Shown piece after piece: positions 20,563-33,400 of a DNA stretch of 64,000 nt. Every line of letters begins with the position of its first letter. Within the stretch, counting starts at the first letter, position 1. A model generated the notes under the pieces. That model made no database searches. It had not been told where the DNA came from and saw only the letters and a list, made by a program, of their open reading frames with translations. Position numbers and translations under genes: made by a program. The stretch is taken from contig JAMKCF010000028.1 of NCBI GenBank assembly GCA_023634235.1, positions 2,102,001 to 2,166,000 of the forward strand, given 5' to 3'. This DNA is from Pisaster brevispinus (taxonomy: Eukaryota; Echinodermata; Asteroidea; Forcipulatida; Asteriidae).

Positions 20563-20796
20563 AGTATATACATGCAATATTTGTTTTATATAACACACAT
20601 GTAGATCCTAGTCACTTAAAACTGTTCTCACAATAAGCACAAAATAGACACACATACTCATACAAACTACACTGAAATTTCTAAAAATTCCTTCTCAACA
20701 CTGTGGATGACTCTGTGTATGTAGACAACAATCTCGTCCATCAAGACACAATCTTAAAGATCCATGTGGCACGGATGGTGAAGGATTTGTTGGCAT

Positions 20797-20802
20797 TTTA
20801 TT
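20797..20802 (-). promoter_or_regulatory. Poly(A) signal of SRCR gene A
   Basis: AATAAA on the minus strand about 19 bases past the gene A stop codon, implying a very short 3' UTR. Confidence 0.55.
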
Positions 20803-20820
20803 TTTTACCTGCCCTTTGTG

Positions 20821-21408
20821 TTAGTTGGGCTCAGCTGTTTCCACAGGTGGTGGGTAAGGTGCTTGACTGGGAGATGGGTATGAAGTCATGGTAGTGCCAC
20901 CCTGGCTGGGTGGCGGGTAGGGTGCTGTTACCTGATTGGAAGGCGGGTAGTGCTGGGATACCATACTAAAGGGTGGGGCACCAGCCTGACTAGGTGGTGG
21001 ATAATGCACACCACCCTGAGCAGGTGGTGGGTATGGTGGGGCACCCTGAGCAGGTGGTGGGTAGGGCGGGGCACCCTGAGCAGGTGGTGGGAAGGGGGCA
21101 TTGACTTGCATCTGACCAGCGGGTGGATATGGCTGGTTATAACCAGTGGGTGTAACACCTGGGTTCATGGCACCAACTGTGTATACGCCATTGGGTTGGA
21201 CCTTTGGGTGATCGGTAGACATTGCAACGGCGTCATTGTAACATGGAGGGGGTGGTTCCTGATATGTGTTTGGTGGGTTAAGGGTCACAGCTGGTTGGGA
21301 TGGACTGTAGTACGCTGATGGAGAAGTGACGTTGGCTGTATTACTTATACCCGAGTTTGGATAAACTATGACTGGCTGGTTCTGTACTGTCACTGCATTG
21401 CCTCGTGC
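20821..21408 (-). CDS. Gene A exon 9: proline-rich tail with PPxY
   Basis: Acceptor TTGGTTTTCACAG ends at 21409; the exon opens in phase 0 with Ala-Arg-Gly-Asn and stops at 20821-20823 (195 codons). Features: [12 protein letters not shown] (PPCY fits PPxY, the ligand of NEDD4-type WW domains) about 45 residues in, three near-identical [14 protein letters not shown] repeats, and several YPPPSQ blocks. It is the cytoplasmic end of the receptor. A role in ubiquitin-dependent trafficking is a reasonable but untested inference from PPxY. Confidence 0.85.
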   Translation of the reverse strand, partial: ARGNAVTVQNQPVIVYPNSGISNTANVTSPSAYYSPSQPAVTLNPPNTYQEPPPPCYNDAVAMSTDHPKVQPNGVYTVGAMNPGVTPTGYNQPYPPAGQMQVNAPFPPPAQGAPPYPPPAQGAPPYPPPAQGGVHYPPPSQAGAPPFSMVSQHYPPSNQVTAPYPPPSQGGTTMTSYPSPSQAPYPPPVETAEPN

Positions 21409-24400
21409 CTGTGAAAACCAACAAAATACACAAGAGTTTAATTAAATAGATCTTAAATTTGCATCAGGAATAAAAAATATTGTTTGGTTTTACCCATACA
21501 TGTATGTGTGTAAGGCACTGTATACTCAATACTTTCCCAAGTCCTGTGAAAAAAAAAAACCCACAGCATACAACTCGTATGATGTTCGAACCCACAACCT
21601 TTGCCATTCTAGAGCAGATGTCTTACCACTAAACCACCAAGACTGTCCGGTAGCTGGAAGCAGTTCGAATCTGATGTGTATCGGTCAAACCAAATAATAT
21701 AGTATTCGTGGCAATGTTTAAAGCAACAATCTATAGTAGGGTTTTTTGGTAACACCATGGAAATAATCTCTCTTGAGTTGAAGGGGTTCTGATGAATGGA
21801 ACCAGTGGAGTAACAATTGTATGTTTTCCATCAGTATAATCGCATGAACTAATCTTCAGGAAAATGCTGCGCGCTGCTTAAGTAATGTGGAGAAGGAATC
21901 AGTTCCGTAAAGTGCGAAGGCGGAAAACTTAAACAAGTGGCAAATAGGAGTGTCTATATTTCAGTGTTTGACATTTTTTTTAAGGTGTTAAATTTCAAAA
22001 AAGAAAAAGAAAGAAAAAAAGCTTAAAAACTGAACAATCAACACGAATTAATTCTTCTGACAAAAATCCCTGGAGTGTTTGCAAACATGCACTGAGTAAT
22101 GCAGCCAGCTTTGCAATTGAGCACACAAATGTGTGCTCGTGGCCTGGCGGGTAAGAGCACCGGACTCAAGCTCCTGTTTTTCTGATCTGCATAGTGTGGG
22201 TTCGAGTTCCGGTCTTGAAGTTTGTGTCCTTGAGCAAGACATTATTGCTTCACACTTCCGATGGGGCGTGAAGCCGTTGGTCCGGTGTGTTGTGTGACGC
22301 ACGTAAAAGAAAACAGTTACACTTATTGCTAAGAGAAAGGGGTTCGCCCCAGTGTTTCTGGCAGTGAATGCGCCGCAGCACGTTGTAAACCCATGCAATA
22401 TAAATTAGTCCCTAATTAAGACAATTCAAAAACCTGTCTTATTATGTTTCTGCTTGTTCAAGTGCCTTGAGTACCTTATTGGTGGATACGCCTGCTAAAT
22501 AAGTCTATATATTATCATTATTATTGTTATAGATGAGTATGAACAGACCAATCCATTGGGTATGTCCTGTGCTAGTGTTTTCCGCCATTACTGTGATGCA
22601 AATACAGCCAGCGTTTAGCCCAGGTTGGAATATCACCTTGGCAACTACAGTGACAAGAGTTCTCATCAGTGCTAAGCCGGCGTTCTTTTTCTGTAATGCA
22701 TCACAGGGATCTACGATCAATGATGTGGACCCAGCCACACTGGTTTCTAGTCAGCCACTTTTTGTGAAAATGGCTTCTCGGCGGTAAACTGTAGTGGGCG
22801 GACTGTACTGTAAATCGCCCATCGTCCTAATGACAAGTCTAGGACGTTGGGCGCTAGACACTGTTTCGTTGAGAAGCTTACCTGGGTATTGGTTTTGCTC
22901 GAACAGCAGACACAAATTGAGGCGAGAATGACCAGTAAAAATAGGCATCCGATCGTGATACCTGCTATAGCTCCCCCATTTAATCCGTAATCGTAAGCTG
23001 ATGAGAAATAAAAGTAGGACAAGTAAACTGAAGTCACTATTATGTCATTAATGTACATGTATGATAAGCCTGAAATACTCAGTGCTGCACAAGCCCTGTC
23101 TGCCTGTGTGAAAACAAAAATTCTCTCAGCCATCTCAGGTGAGGCTTTAACCCCAAAATGTCTGCATTGTATGGAAATATAAGATCCAATGCTACAGGTC
23201 TCCCTAAATCGAGTTGCTATGTATACAATAGACCATAAAACCATTGTTTACAAAACAAGAGCATTTGGTGCTTGATATGTGCCATGGTGTACCCCCCCAC
23301 CCCACCCACAAACCTTGATCTGTCTTTGAGGTCGTCTTCTTTACAATGTGGGCAACCTTATCAGATAAACTTTATAAATTATTGGTTGTACGGATTGTGT
23401 TTCTTAGAAACTGGAGAATGGGAATAGATTAAATCTTGAGCATGTCGAAAGGAACAATGCTGTATTATCAAGGCACCACAACGTATCATCGACCACAGAT
23501 GCAGGCCCGGAATTGAATGGAGGCCATGGTCTCCGTTGCCCTGGTCTTGGCCTTGGTGCCCCCTTCAAAGGTTTCCCATAGACATTAAGATTTGGAAATG
23601 GAAGTGCCCTTTGCAAAATGAAAATGGCCTTGGCACTCTCAAAAAGATGAAATTCTAGGCCTGCAGTTGGTAGTGATTTGATTTTGAAAAACTGAGACGA
23701 GATAAACACTTACATTCTTCATTGCAAGTAACACCGGCATCTTCGCTATGGTCACAGTTAGGAGTGCTTGCCGGACACTGTCCCAGGTTACTCTCATAGC
23801 CGGTGCAGGCCACATTGTCCAGTAAAATTTCCCCGCTACCCTGGCCGAAATAGGCAGAGGATTTGGCTGATGCTACACTGCCCAAGCCGAGCTGTCTACA
23901 CACCACTTTAGCATCGTTGATGTCCCAATCGTCATCACATACTGTTCCCCATGCACCGTTGACATACACCTCAACACGGCCCTCTGAATAGCTGCTACCA
24001 TCCACAAGACGTATATCATAATTCCCTGTACAGAAAAGTAACCAATGTCATGACAGGCTTTTTCATTCACACGTTTTGCGTGTGTATACATTAATCCTTA
24101 AAAAAACTCATTTCATTCTGTCATTATTTTACAGCCCAAGAAACCTTGCACAGAATAAACGTACCACACAATGCATTTGAGGTAAAGGACTCCACCCTTA
24201 AAAGAATTTGAGCCACAGTGGGTACATATTCACAAAGTTCAGGCCCAAACAAGGTGATAATTAACCCCCTAAAACCATGCCTAGGGCATCATCTAGCCGT
24301 GTTAGTCTATTTGCTTGCTATTTTTCAGTAAAGGAACTTAAACAAAAAAGTTCTTTTGTTCACAAATTCATCATAATTGTTCTTTGGAAACAAATGGTTT

Positions 24401-27400
24401 TGCCACTATAACCCCAGGCCCCAGGAACAATCTTCCAGTGTACAATGTAGTTCCAAGGAAAATTTTGAATCACCTTTTTCAGACTTGAATTTCTGACTCT
24501 TGGAGAAACCGATCCCTTCACGGGAGCAAAACAACTTCAGAATTATTATAGTGTTTACTTATTATAGTGGTCAAAAGTCCCTAGGAATTTACTTGCTGGT
24601 TTTATTCCCTGGGAAGTGGCTAGGTCATGTGAAAAGGGCTAAAAGGAAAGTGCAAGCCCAAGTGTCTTCACTGAGGGCAGATATTCATGACTATGCTGTG
24701 CTGGGATTCTGGGCCTGAATCTTTTTAGTGCCGTCAGAACTTCATTTCAATGCATAGGAGAACTCTACAATTAAACTCAACAAGAACAGTGTCACAAAAA
24801 GGAGATGTTTTTTGTTAACGTCAACTATACGTTTTAACCAAATTCCTACTTTTGCAAATTTCTAGGGCGTGGAAGTACGACACAGGTCCTAAAGTGCATT
24901 TCCTTTGAGTTTATGCTTAATTTTAATTTTCAGGCTATTTTGGTTCATAAAAAACTGGTATTTCTTACAAGGAGGATAAAGAAAATTCCCATGGAGGGGA
25001 GACCAACATCGCATTGAAGGGTGCTTTGGCATCAAGTGTGAGCTGTAATTCTGATTTAGTGACCAAGTTTTTGATATAAATTCCCGGAAAGTTGGGCGAT
25101 AGCCTGTAGATAAATTGAAACAATAAGTGGATCGTCTCGGCAACATTTTAGCCAATAGTTTTCAGCGGTAGCTGAAAGTGAGAGTAGTGGTGATCGGTGA
25201 AGATGGTGAATGGGGGGATACTGTCGAGCCCGGAGTCTCACGTTTTATGCATAGGAAGCCAGTTGACACTGTAAGTGTAATTCTTTATTTAATTGTTGTT
25301 AAATGGCTTAGTATTGCAGTAGGAGAAAAGCTGTGTTAGTTTCCCAAAATATTTCCCGTTGTGGACATAATTATGACTTGAGTATGTAAATTATTGGGGG
25401 TTGACAAACTCACCCCAAATTAGACACAGAGTACTATGGGGGTTTTTTTGCTATGGAAAAAGCATTAAAAAATCGACCTTGATTTTAAACTTGTCAGATT
25501 ATGGGTCTGATTATTATTGTATTTCATCTCAATATTTCCAGGGCTTCCTATGTGGGTTGAGAACTAACACTGAAGTGGGAAGGGTGAAGTGGCGAGCCCG
25601 ACCTCATTATTGGGACCGAGTGTGATTCGGAATAATCCCATCATAAGACTAGACCTCGGTTGGGACAACACTGGACGGCCAGACTGCAATACCGGGACGT
25701 TGTATGAAACTCAGCCGCAATCAAAGACTTTGTCTTTGATTGTTTGTATTTGAACAGTTCAAATCTTCATGTGTGGGTGCTCTAAACACGGAGACCTCAA
25801 TGAGTATTTAGGATTTAGAATTAATGCAATTGGTAGTGATTGTAAGTTACTCTGTTGTAGGTAGCTGTAAATAAATAATGGTATGATAGTAAGGAAAAAG
25901 GTATATTATTTTGGGTTGGAGTTAATTCAGTCTCAGACACAATGCGCGTGAAAGCAGGGTGGCCTGGGTCTGCCATAAACAGCTTGGATCCTCCCTGCCC
26001 AAAATGGTCCTCCCTCAAGCTGTACTTAAACCCCAGCATCATCAGTAGTCCAGCATTCTCCTGGAGACGACCAGAGTATACGGTTGAGACCACACTCCTT
26101 CCCAAATAGATTTACAGATATTTGTACAAACAAATTTCCCAGTCATAGTTACTTCCTATTAGCCAGATCATGCAATGCTTGAAATATTACTGAAAAATTG
26201 AAATTATTTTATGATATTGTGCATCTATATTGTTCCTGATTTAGTTTTGAATAATATTGGTTATACTTGTATCTTTTTAAAATCTTTACGCAAGACAAAA
26301 ATTGACCTACCTATACCTGGGTTCGCATTGCTACAGACCACACCAGCATCTTCACTGTGGCCACAGTCGTGACTTGTTGAATGTTGGCATTGGATGATGT
26401 TACTCTCTGCACCTGTACAAGCGACATCATCCAAAAATATGCCTCCACTTCCTCCACCAAAATGGGCTGAGGTTTCAGCTGATACTGCCCTTAAATAGCC
26501 AAGCTGTGTACAGACCACTGTAGCATCGTTGATGTCCCAACCATCGTCACACACTGTTCCCCATGCACCGTTGACATACAACTCAACACGGCCCTCTAAT
26601 TGGCTGCTACCATCCACAAGTCGTAGATAATAATCCCCTGTGTAGAAGAGTAACACAATGTCATGAGAGGCTCTTTAATCGAATTTGTGTGCGTATAAAT
26701 GTTGTCAAATCATGCTTCCTCCAATTAGCTGCACAGAGTTTCCTACTGTAGACAACAGAACATGCATGTGAAGTTAGAGTTTTCCACCAAGAGAGAGAGA
26801 GAGAGAGTGAGAGAGCGAGAGGGGGGGGGGAGAAGGGGTAGGAGGGGAGGGAGAGGGCGAGGGTGAGAGAGAATGTTTTTTTTCTAAATTGGCAGACTTG
26901 TCAAAGAGAATCACAAGTGCAATAGACCAGTCCACCAAACGTTCACAGCTTGACATCACAAACGGTTCTCAATTGCTAAGCATGTGTGACGTCAAAATAT
27001 GAATCACTGCGACTGTATAATTACAAACCATCTTAACCACTAACCTGCAAGATGACGTCTTTATCTGTAAATCTTTTGTGGGGCTTATGGCTAATGATCT
27101 TTAGCGCCCAAAACAACTTAAGATTTGCCTCTTTTTAGATGTTCGTGCAATATGTGCACGAACACCTCTTGTTTTTGTTCTGTTTTTAGGTGTTCGTGCA
27201 ACATGTGCACGAACACCTCTTGTTTTTGTTCTGTTTTTTTTTTTTCTTCTCCATCTTCTTCCGGGGAACTCTTCTCTGGATCATAACTCAAGATTGAAAC
27301 TGAATTGAACCTTGAAACTCATCAGACAATTGAACCTTAATATGAGGACGGCACAGTTGTCATGACGTAATGATGACGTCATCAGGTGTCGAATTACAAG

Positions 27401-30400
27401 GTTTTTAAAATTGAAAATTACCATTTTCAAGTTGATGTATCTTCGTGAATTTGAAAGCTATGAAACTTATATTTGGGCATCTGGTACATCAAGATTGGGG
27501 CAACATTTGAAAAGTTAACGCAAAAATCGTATGACCTTCACTTTCGGTCTTAACGGAAGGTCAAAGTCTGCCTTTGTGTTTTTTCGTTAAAAAAAATCAA
27601 ATTTTTGTCATAACTCAAAATTGAAATTGATTTGAACATTGAAACTCATAAGAGAATTGAACAATATCATCAAGACGCCACAAACATGATGATGTCATGA
27701 TGACGTCATCGGGTATTGAATTACATTAAATCAAAGTTTAATATTTGTAAAAAATCATAACTCATGAACCGAACGTTGGATTTTTACAATCTACACATCA
27801 TCGGATAGGTCGTTGAAAGGTCAACAATCGCTGCACACAACGCGACCCCATTTGACCTTGACTTCCGGTTCAAACCGGAAGTTGAAAAATTGAAAAATTC
27901 ATATCTCAAAAAATACGTAATATTTTAGCATGAATTTTTCATCAGGTTATAGATGAGTTATCCTACCGAAACTTTTGCACAGAGATAATAACATTTTAAC
28001 CTTTGCATTTGGTTCAAACTTGACGTCAAAGCGCATGTGTCTGATGAACGACCTTGTACGACAACACACGGTAGTGTAGGCCTACACGTAAATACAATGT
28101 ATGTCAAACCTGTACCAGCCACGCACGTGTGTGTGCACGTGTAGTTAAGGTCTTGCTTTTTTTTGCAATCTTTACATCATTGGCAAAGTATTTATCAACT
28201 TAAGAATTGACACACAGAATGCGACCCAATTTGACCTTGACTTCCGGTTCAAACCGGATGATTAAATTCAATATTTGAAATAATCATAACTCCTGAAGCA
28301 CACATTGGATTTTTATTAATTCTTTGTAATGACAAAGGGCTCAAATCAGGTTGATAAAATGACGTAAGTTTTGGTTCAAACCGGAAGTTGAAGATTTATA
28401 TTGGAACAAAATCTTACTCCTGAACCACAAATCGAGGTGATAGAATAAAATATCATTAAATCTTAATCTGATGACATCGATCACGAACACCTTATTTTTG
28501 TAGCAAACAAAAATTCAATGTCTAGTTTTGTTTGTTTTACTGTCGGTTGGATGATGTTTTAATCCACAAGGACTTGCCATTATGTAGCATGCACAGGCAG
28601 GCACCTACCGTGATACGCTTTGTTTTACCCATACAAAGAACGTCAACAAGTCCTGGAAAACATGCCCTGTAAAAACCCCTTTGCAAGGGGGAAATGTGTA
28701 ACCCCTGATTCCAGACCTTAAATCCTATTGCCAGATTGCTGTACAAATGTGGCATACAAGAATGGACAGTCTGCCATTGTAAGTCATTATATTTTAGCTC
28801 AATGGCATGAATGGGAGGTGAGTCTGAGTGTTCCGAGATTCCAGCATACCATGGCAGATTTTCCGGTCTTGACTCACAGTCAAGGTTCTGCAAACCTTGG
28901 TTAGTGCTTCCTCCATTTTCTCACGCGACAACATCAAATCCCTAAACTGACTATGAGAGCCTCTGTTGTCTTTCCTTTGTCAAGTCAGGGTTTAATTTTG
29001 TCAACAATTTTTTTCAAAAGAAAATTGATTTCTCAAGAAACTCCCCCAAAATTCAGAAAAATAATTAATCGCGGGAGGGCATGGAATAAAAATAATAAAT
29101 AAATAAATAAAAATTAGTATTTTGGGAAACTGGACACATTATTAGAAGATTGAAATGTTTTTGCAACACCCACCAAAATCTCACACATTCAAAAAACGTT
29201 ATCATCGTTACTTTTTGTGAATACAATAATAATACGGTAAGATTATTGAAAGTAACATCATAGTCTGTGATTTCTCATAATTTTAAGCAACATTTTTCCC
29301 GTTTGCTTAACTGGTGCCTAAAGGTTAACTGGACACAGTACAGAAATCTTGAGGATACAAAAGTAAATGGTAGTTCTTTTTTTTAAGTAACCTTCCCACT
29401 TTTGGAATTTTTTTTTCTCCAGTTATCAAAGTTGACTAACCATTTGAAGTTGTTTAACTGCAAGGTATGATGATATAACTGTGTACAGTGTGGAACCGAG
29501 TGGGATCTGAAATAATCCCATCATAAAACTAGACCTCGGTTGGGACAACACTGGACGGCCAGACTGCAATACCGGGACGTTGTATGAAACTCAGCCGCAA
29601 TCAAAGACTTTGTCTTTGATTGTTTGTATTTGAACAGTTCAAATCTTCATGTGTGGGTGCTCTAAACACGGAGACCTCAATGAGTATTTAGGATTTAGGA
29701 TTAATTTAATTGGTAGTGATTGTAAGTTACTCTGTTGTAGGTAGCTGTAAATAAATAATGGTATGATAGTAAGGAAAAAGGTATATTATTTTGGGTTGGA
29801 GTTAATTCAGTCTCAGACACAATGCGCGTGAAAGCAGGGTGGCCTGGGTCTGCCATAAACAGCTTGGATCCTCCCTGCCCAAATTGGTCCTCCCTCAAGC
29901 TGTACTTAAACCCCAGCATCATCAGTAGTCCAGCATTCTCCTGGAGACGACCAGAGTATATAGTTGAGACCACACTCCTTCCCAAATAGACTTACAGATA
30001 TTTGTACAAACAAATTTCCCAGTCATAGTTACTTCCTATTAGCCATATTATGTAATGCTTGAAACATTACTGAAAAATTGAAATTATTTTATGATGATGT
30101 GTATGTATATTGTTCTTGATTTAGTTTTGAATAATGTTGGTTATACTTGCACCTTTTAAAAATCTTTATCCAAGACAAAAATTGACCTACTTATACAGAC
30201 CACACCAGCATCTTCACTGTGGCTACAGTCGTGACTTGTTGAATGTGGGCATAGGGCAATGTTACTCTCTGCACCTGTACAAGCGACATCATCCAAAACT
30301 ATGTCTCCACTACCTTCACCAAAATGGGCTGAGGTTTCAGCTGATGTTGCACTTAAATAGCCAAGCTGTGTACAGACCACTGTAGCATCATTGAAGTCCC

Positions 30401-33400
30401 AACCATCGTCACACACTGTTCCCCATGCACCGTTGACATACACCTCAACACGTCCTTCTAAGGTGGTGCTTCCTCCAACAAGTCGTACAGAATACGAATC
30501 TATGCAAGACAAAAGTTTAAAAATAAACTTTTTGGATAACACAATTAGTCTTGTATTTTGGGGTGATATAATCTTGAAAGACAAAACACAGGATTAATAA
30601 ATATAAAAAATAAAAAACAACTCAAACTTCTTTCAAAAGAGGGGGAAGAAAAGAATAGTTGTTCTTTCCTTCAAATCCACAGTAGATGATATTGATTGGA
30701 TAGGCCTAATACTGAACGACGAAAATGTTAAACTAGAGCTATAGTGTTTGTTAGGCATTTGGGAACCAGTGACTGACATACTTGTAAACATCACAGAGTA
30801 AACACAAACAGTTTGCATGAAATTGGCTTGCAACATTGATTTGAGTAACACTTGTTTAAACGTGTTACCAGAGGGCACTGTTTACAGTTGTGATGGCGTC
30901 ACCATTGTTATGTTAGAAAAAGCAAATGGTCAAGTGTCATTTCATGCACTGAAACCCTGGCAAATAGCACTACGTAATAATGACGACACTTTTGCAACAA
31001 ATATGCGTTTGGCAAGAGAAATTTTCCACCACTCCGTCACAGTCGGCCATGTAGGCATGTGTTTGATCGCTCGGCATTGTGAAGTTAAAATATTCCTCTT
31101 GATCCCAAACACAAATTCTATTTAATTAGGAGATGGCAAAGTCGACACTTTTTGGATTAAAACAAAAAAGCCATTTGGCTAGAATTGTCACTTGAATAGG
31201 GGGTCATGCCACACTTGGTTATTTTCCAAGGGGTTGTCCCACTGATTTGAATGACGAGCTCACCAAAATTGTACATGTTTTTTTATATTTGTGGAATGGA
31301 AAGAAGGACCTTTTTTGGTGACAAATCACAAAGCCAGTTTGGGTAGAAAATTCATTACCCACTTTGTGTGCTACATAACATTTTCTTATTGGCTGAATTC
31401 CTACATAATATAGAAATTCAGCCATTAGGAAAAACTGTTACGAGCTACATGTAGGAAGTCAGCTCATACCTTGTTTCATCAACACTGCAATCAGTAAGTT
31501 ACACTACTAAAATATCATAAACTTTTGTTGACGAAAAATCTTGAACCTTTTCCTGGCTTTTTAGCCTGGTTTTGCCCCCCAAAATTATGCATTGACCTGA
31601 TTCCAGAGGTAGTATTATCTATTTTACCCATTTATCATAATGGTTGATAAGTTTGTTACTTTGGCTGTGTGGGATGAAAGCTTGCTAAATCAGTCATGCA
31701 CAATGACAAAAAAAAAATAATCAGCGCTCATAAAAAGTGTCTTAAGCTGGTCACTACCATTGTTCCTTTGTTATACAGTGAGTCTTCCTCAAGACTGGTA
31801 TCTTCTAGAAAAATGCGTAATAATGCATGACACGTGGCTGGTTTTCTTTTGTTTGAGCTTGCATGCATACATACTAGGAATGCGTCTATACGCGGCCATG
31901 CCCGTGACATAATTTACCCATGGTCCCTAAGCATTAGTGCAGTGTGCTATCCATGTTGAGTACAGAGCTGAAATTATGACTTTGAATAATTTTCAATTCA
32001 ACTTCCGGTTTGAACTTGATCAACTTTCGGTTTAAACCGGAAGTCAATTTCAAATAAAAATTATGTTTATGTTGAATTTCCTTCGTAATAGTGTTTTCCA
32101 AGCTGAAATTGTAACTTCTAATAAATTTTCACTTCAACTTCTGGTTTGAAAGAAGACAATTGTTAGTTGCTGAAATTGGGCAATGGGCGATGTAGTCTCT
32201 TTTCCTACAGAGGGGACATCATCCAAAACTATGGCCCCACTACCCTAACCAGAAACGTTATTTGATGATATTGTGTAACTGTATTTTTGTTGATTTATTT
32301 CAAATAATGTTAGTTATATGACTGGTATATTTTAAAAATCTTTATCCGAGACAAAAATTGAACTACCTATACCTGGGCTCGAATTGCTACAGACCACACC
32401 AGCATCTTCACTGTGGTCACAGTTGTGACTTGATGAATGTGGGCATTGGATGATGTTACTCTCTGCACCTGTACAAAGGACATCATCCAAAACTATGTCT
32501 CCACTACCTTCACCAAAATAGGCTGAGGATTCAGCTGATACTGCCCTTAAATAGCCAAGCTGTGTACAGACCACTGTAGCATCATTGAAGTCCCAACCAT
32601 CGTCACACACTGTTCCCCATGCACCGTTGACATACACCTCAACACGTCCTTCTAAGGTGGTGCTTCCTCCAACAAGTCGTACAGAATACGAATCTATGCA
32701 AGACAAAAGTTTAAAAATAAACTTTTTGGATAACACAATTAGTCTTGTATTTTGGAGTGATATATTCTTGAAAGACAAAACACAGGATTAATAAATATAA
32801 AAAATAAAAAACAACTCAAACTTCTTTCAAAAGAGGAGGCAGAAAAGAATAGTTGTTCTTTCCTTCAAATCCACAGTAGATGATATTTATTGGATAGGCC
32901 TAATACTGAACGACGAAAATGTTAAACTAGAGCTATAGTGTTTGTTAGGCATTTGGGAACCAGTGACTGACATACTTGTAAACATCACAGAGTAAACACA
33001 AACAGTTTGCATGAAATTGGCTTGCAACATTGATTTGAGTAACACTTGTTTAAACGTGTAACCAGAGGGCACTGTTTACAGTTGTGATGGCGTCACCATT
33101 GTTATGTTAGAAAAAGCAAATGGTCAAGTGTCATTTCATGCACTGAAACTCTGGCAAATAGCACTACGTAATAATGACGACACTTTTGCAACAAATATGC
33201 GCGTGGCAGAGAATTTTTCCACCACTTTGTCACAGTCGGACATGTAAGCGTGTGTTTGATCGCTCGGCATTGTGAAGTAAAAATGTTCCTCTTTATCCAA
33301 AACACAAATTCTATTTAATTAGGAGATGGCAAAGTCGACACTTTTTGGATTAAAACAAAAAAGCCATTTGGCTAGAATTGTCACTTGAATAGGGGGTCAT

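Larger units (their letters stand above)
18017..20796. other. Intergenic between SRCR genes A and B
   Basis: No gene is recognised. It contains a tandem duplication of about 57 bp at 18244-18340 (core CTCTCGTCCCATTACAGAC twice), the hairpin at 19119-19228, AT microsatellite-like stretches near 19020-19100, and an interspersed repeat at 20500-20562 that recurs in the helicase introns. Confidence 0.5.
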
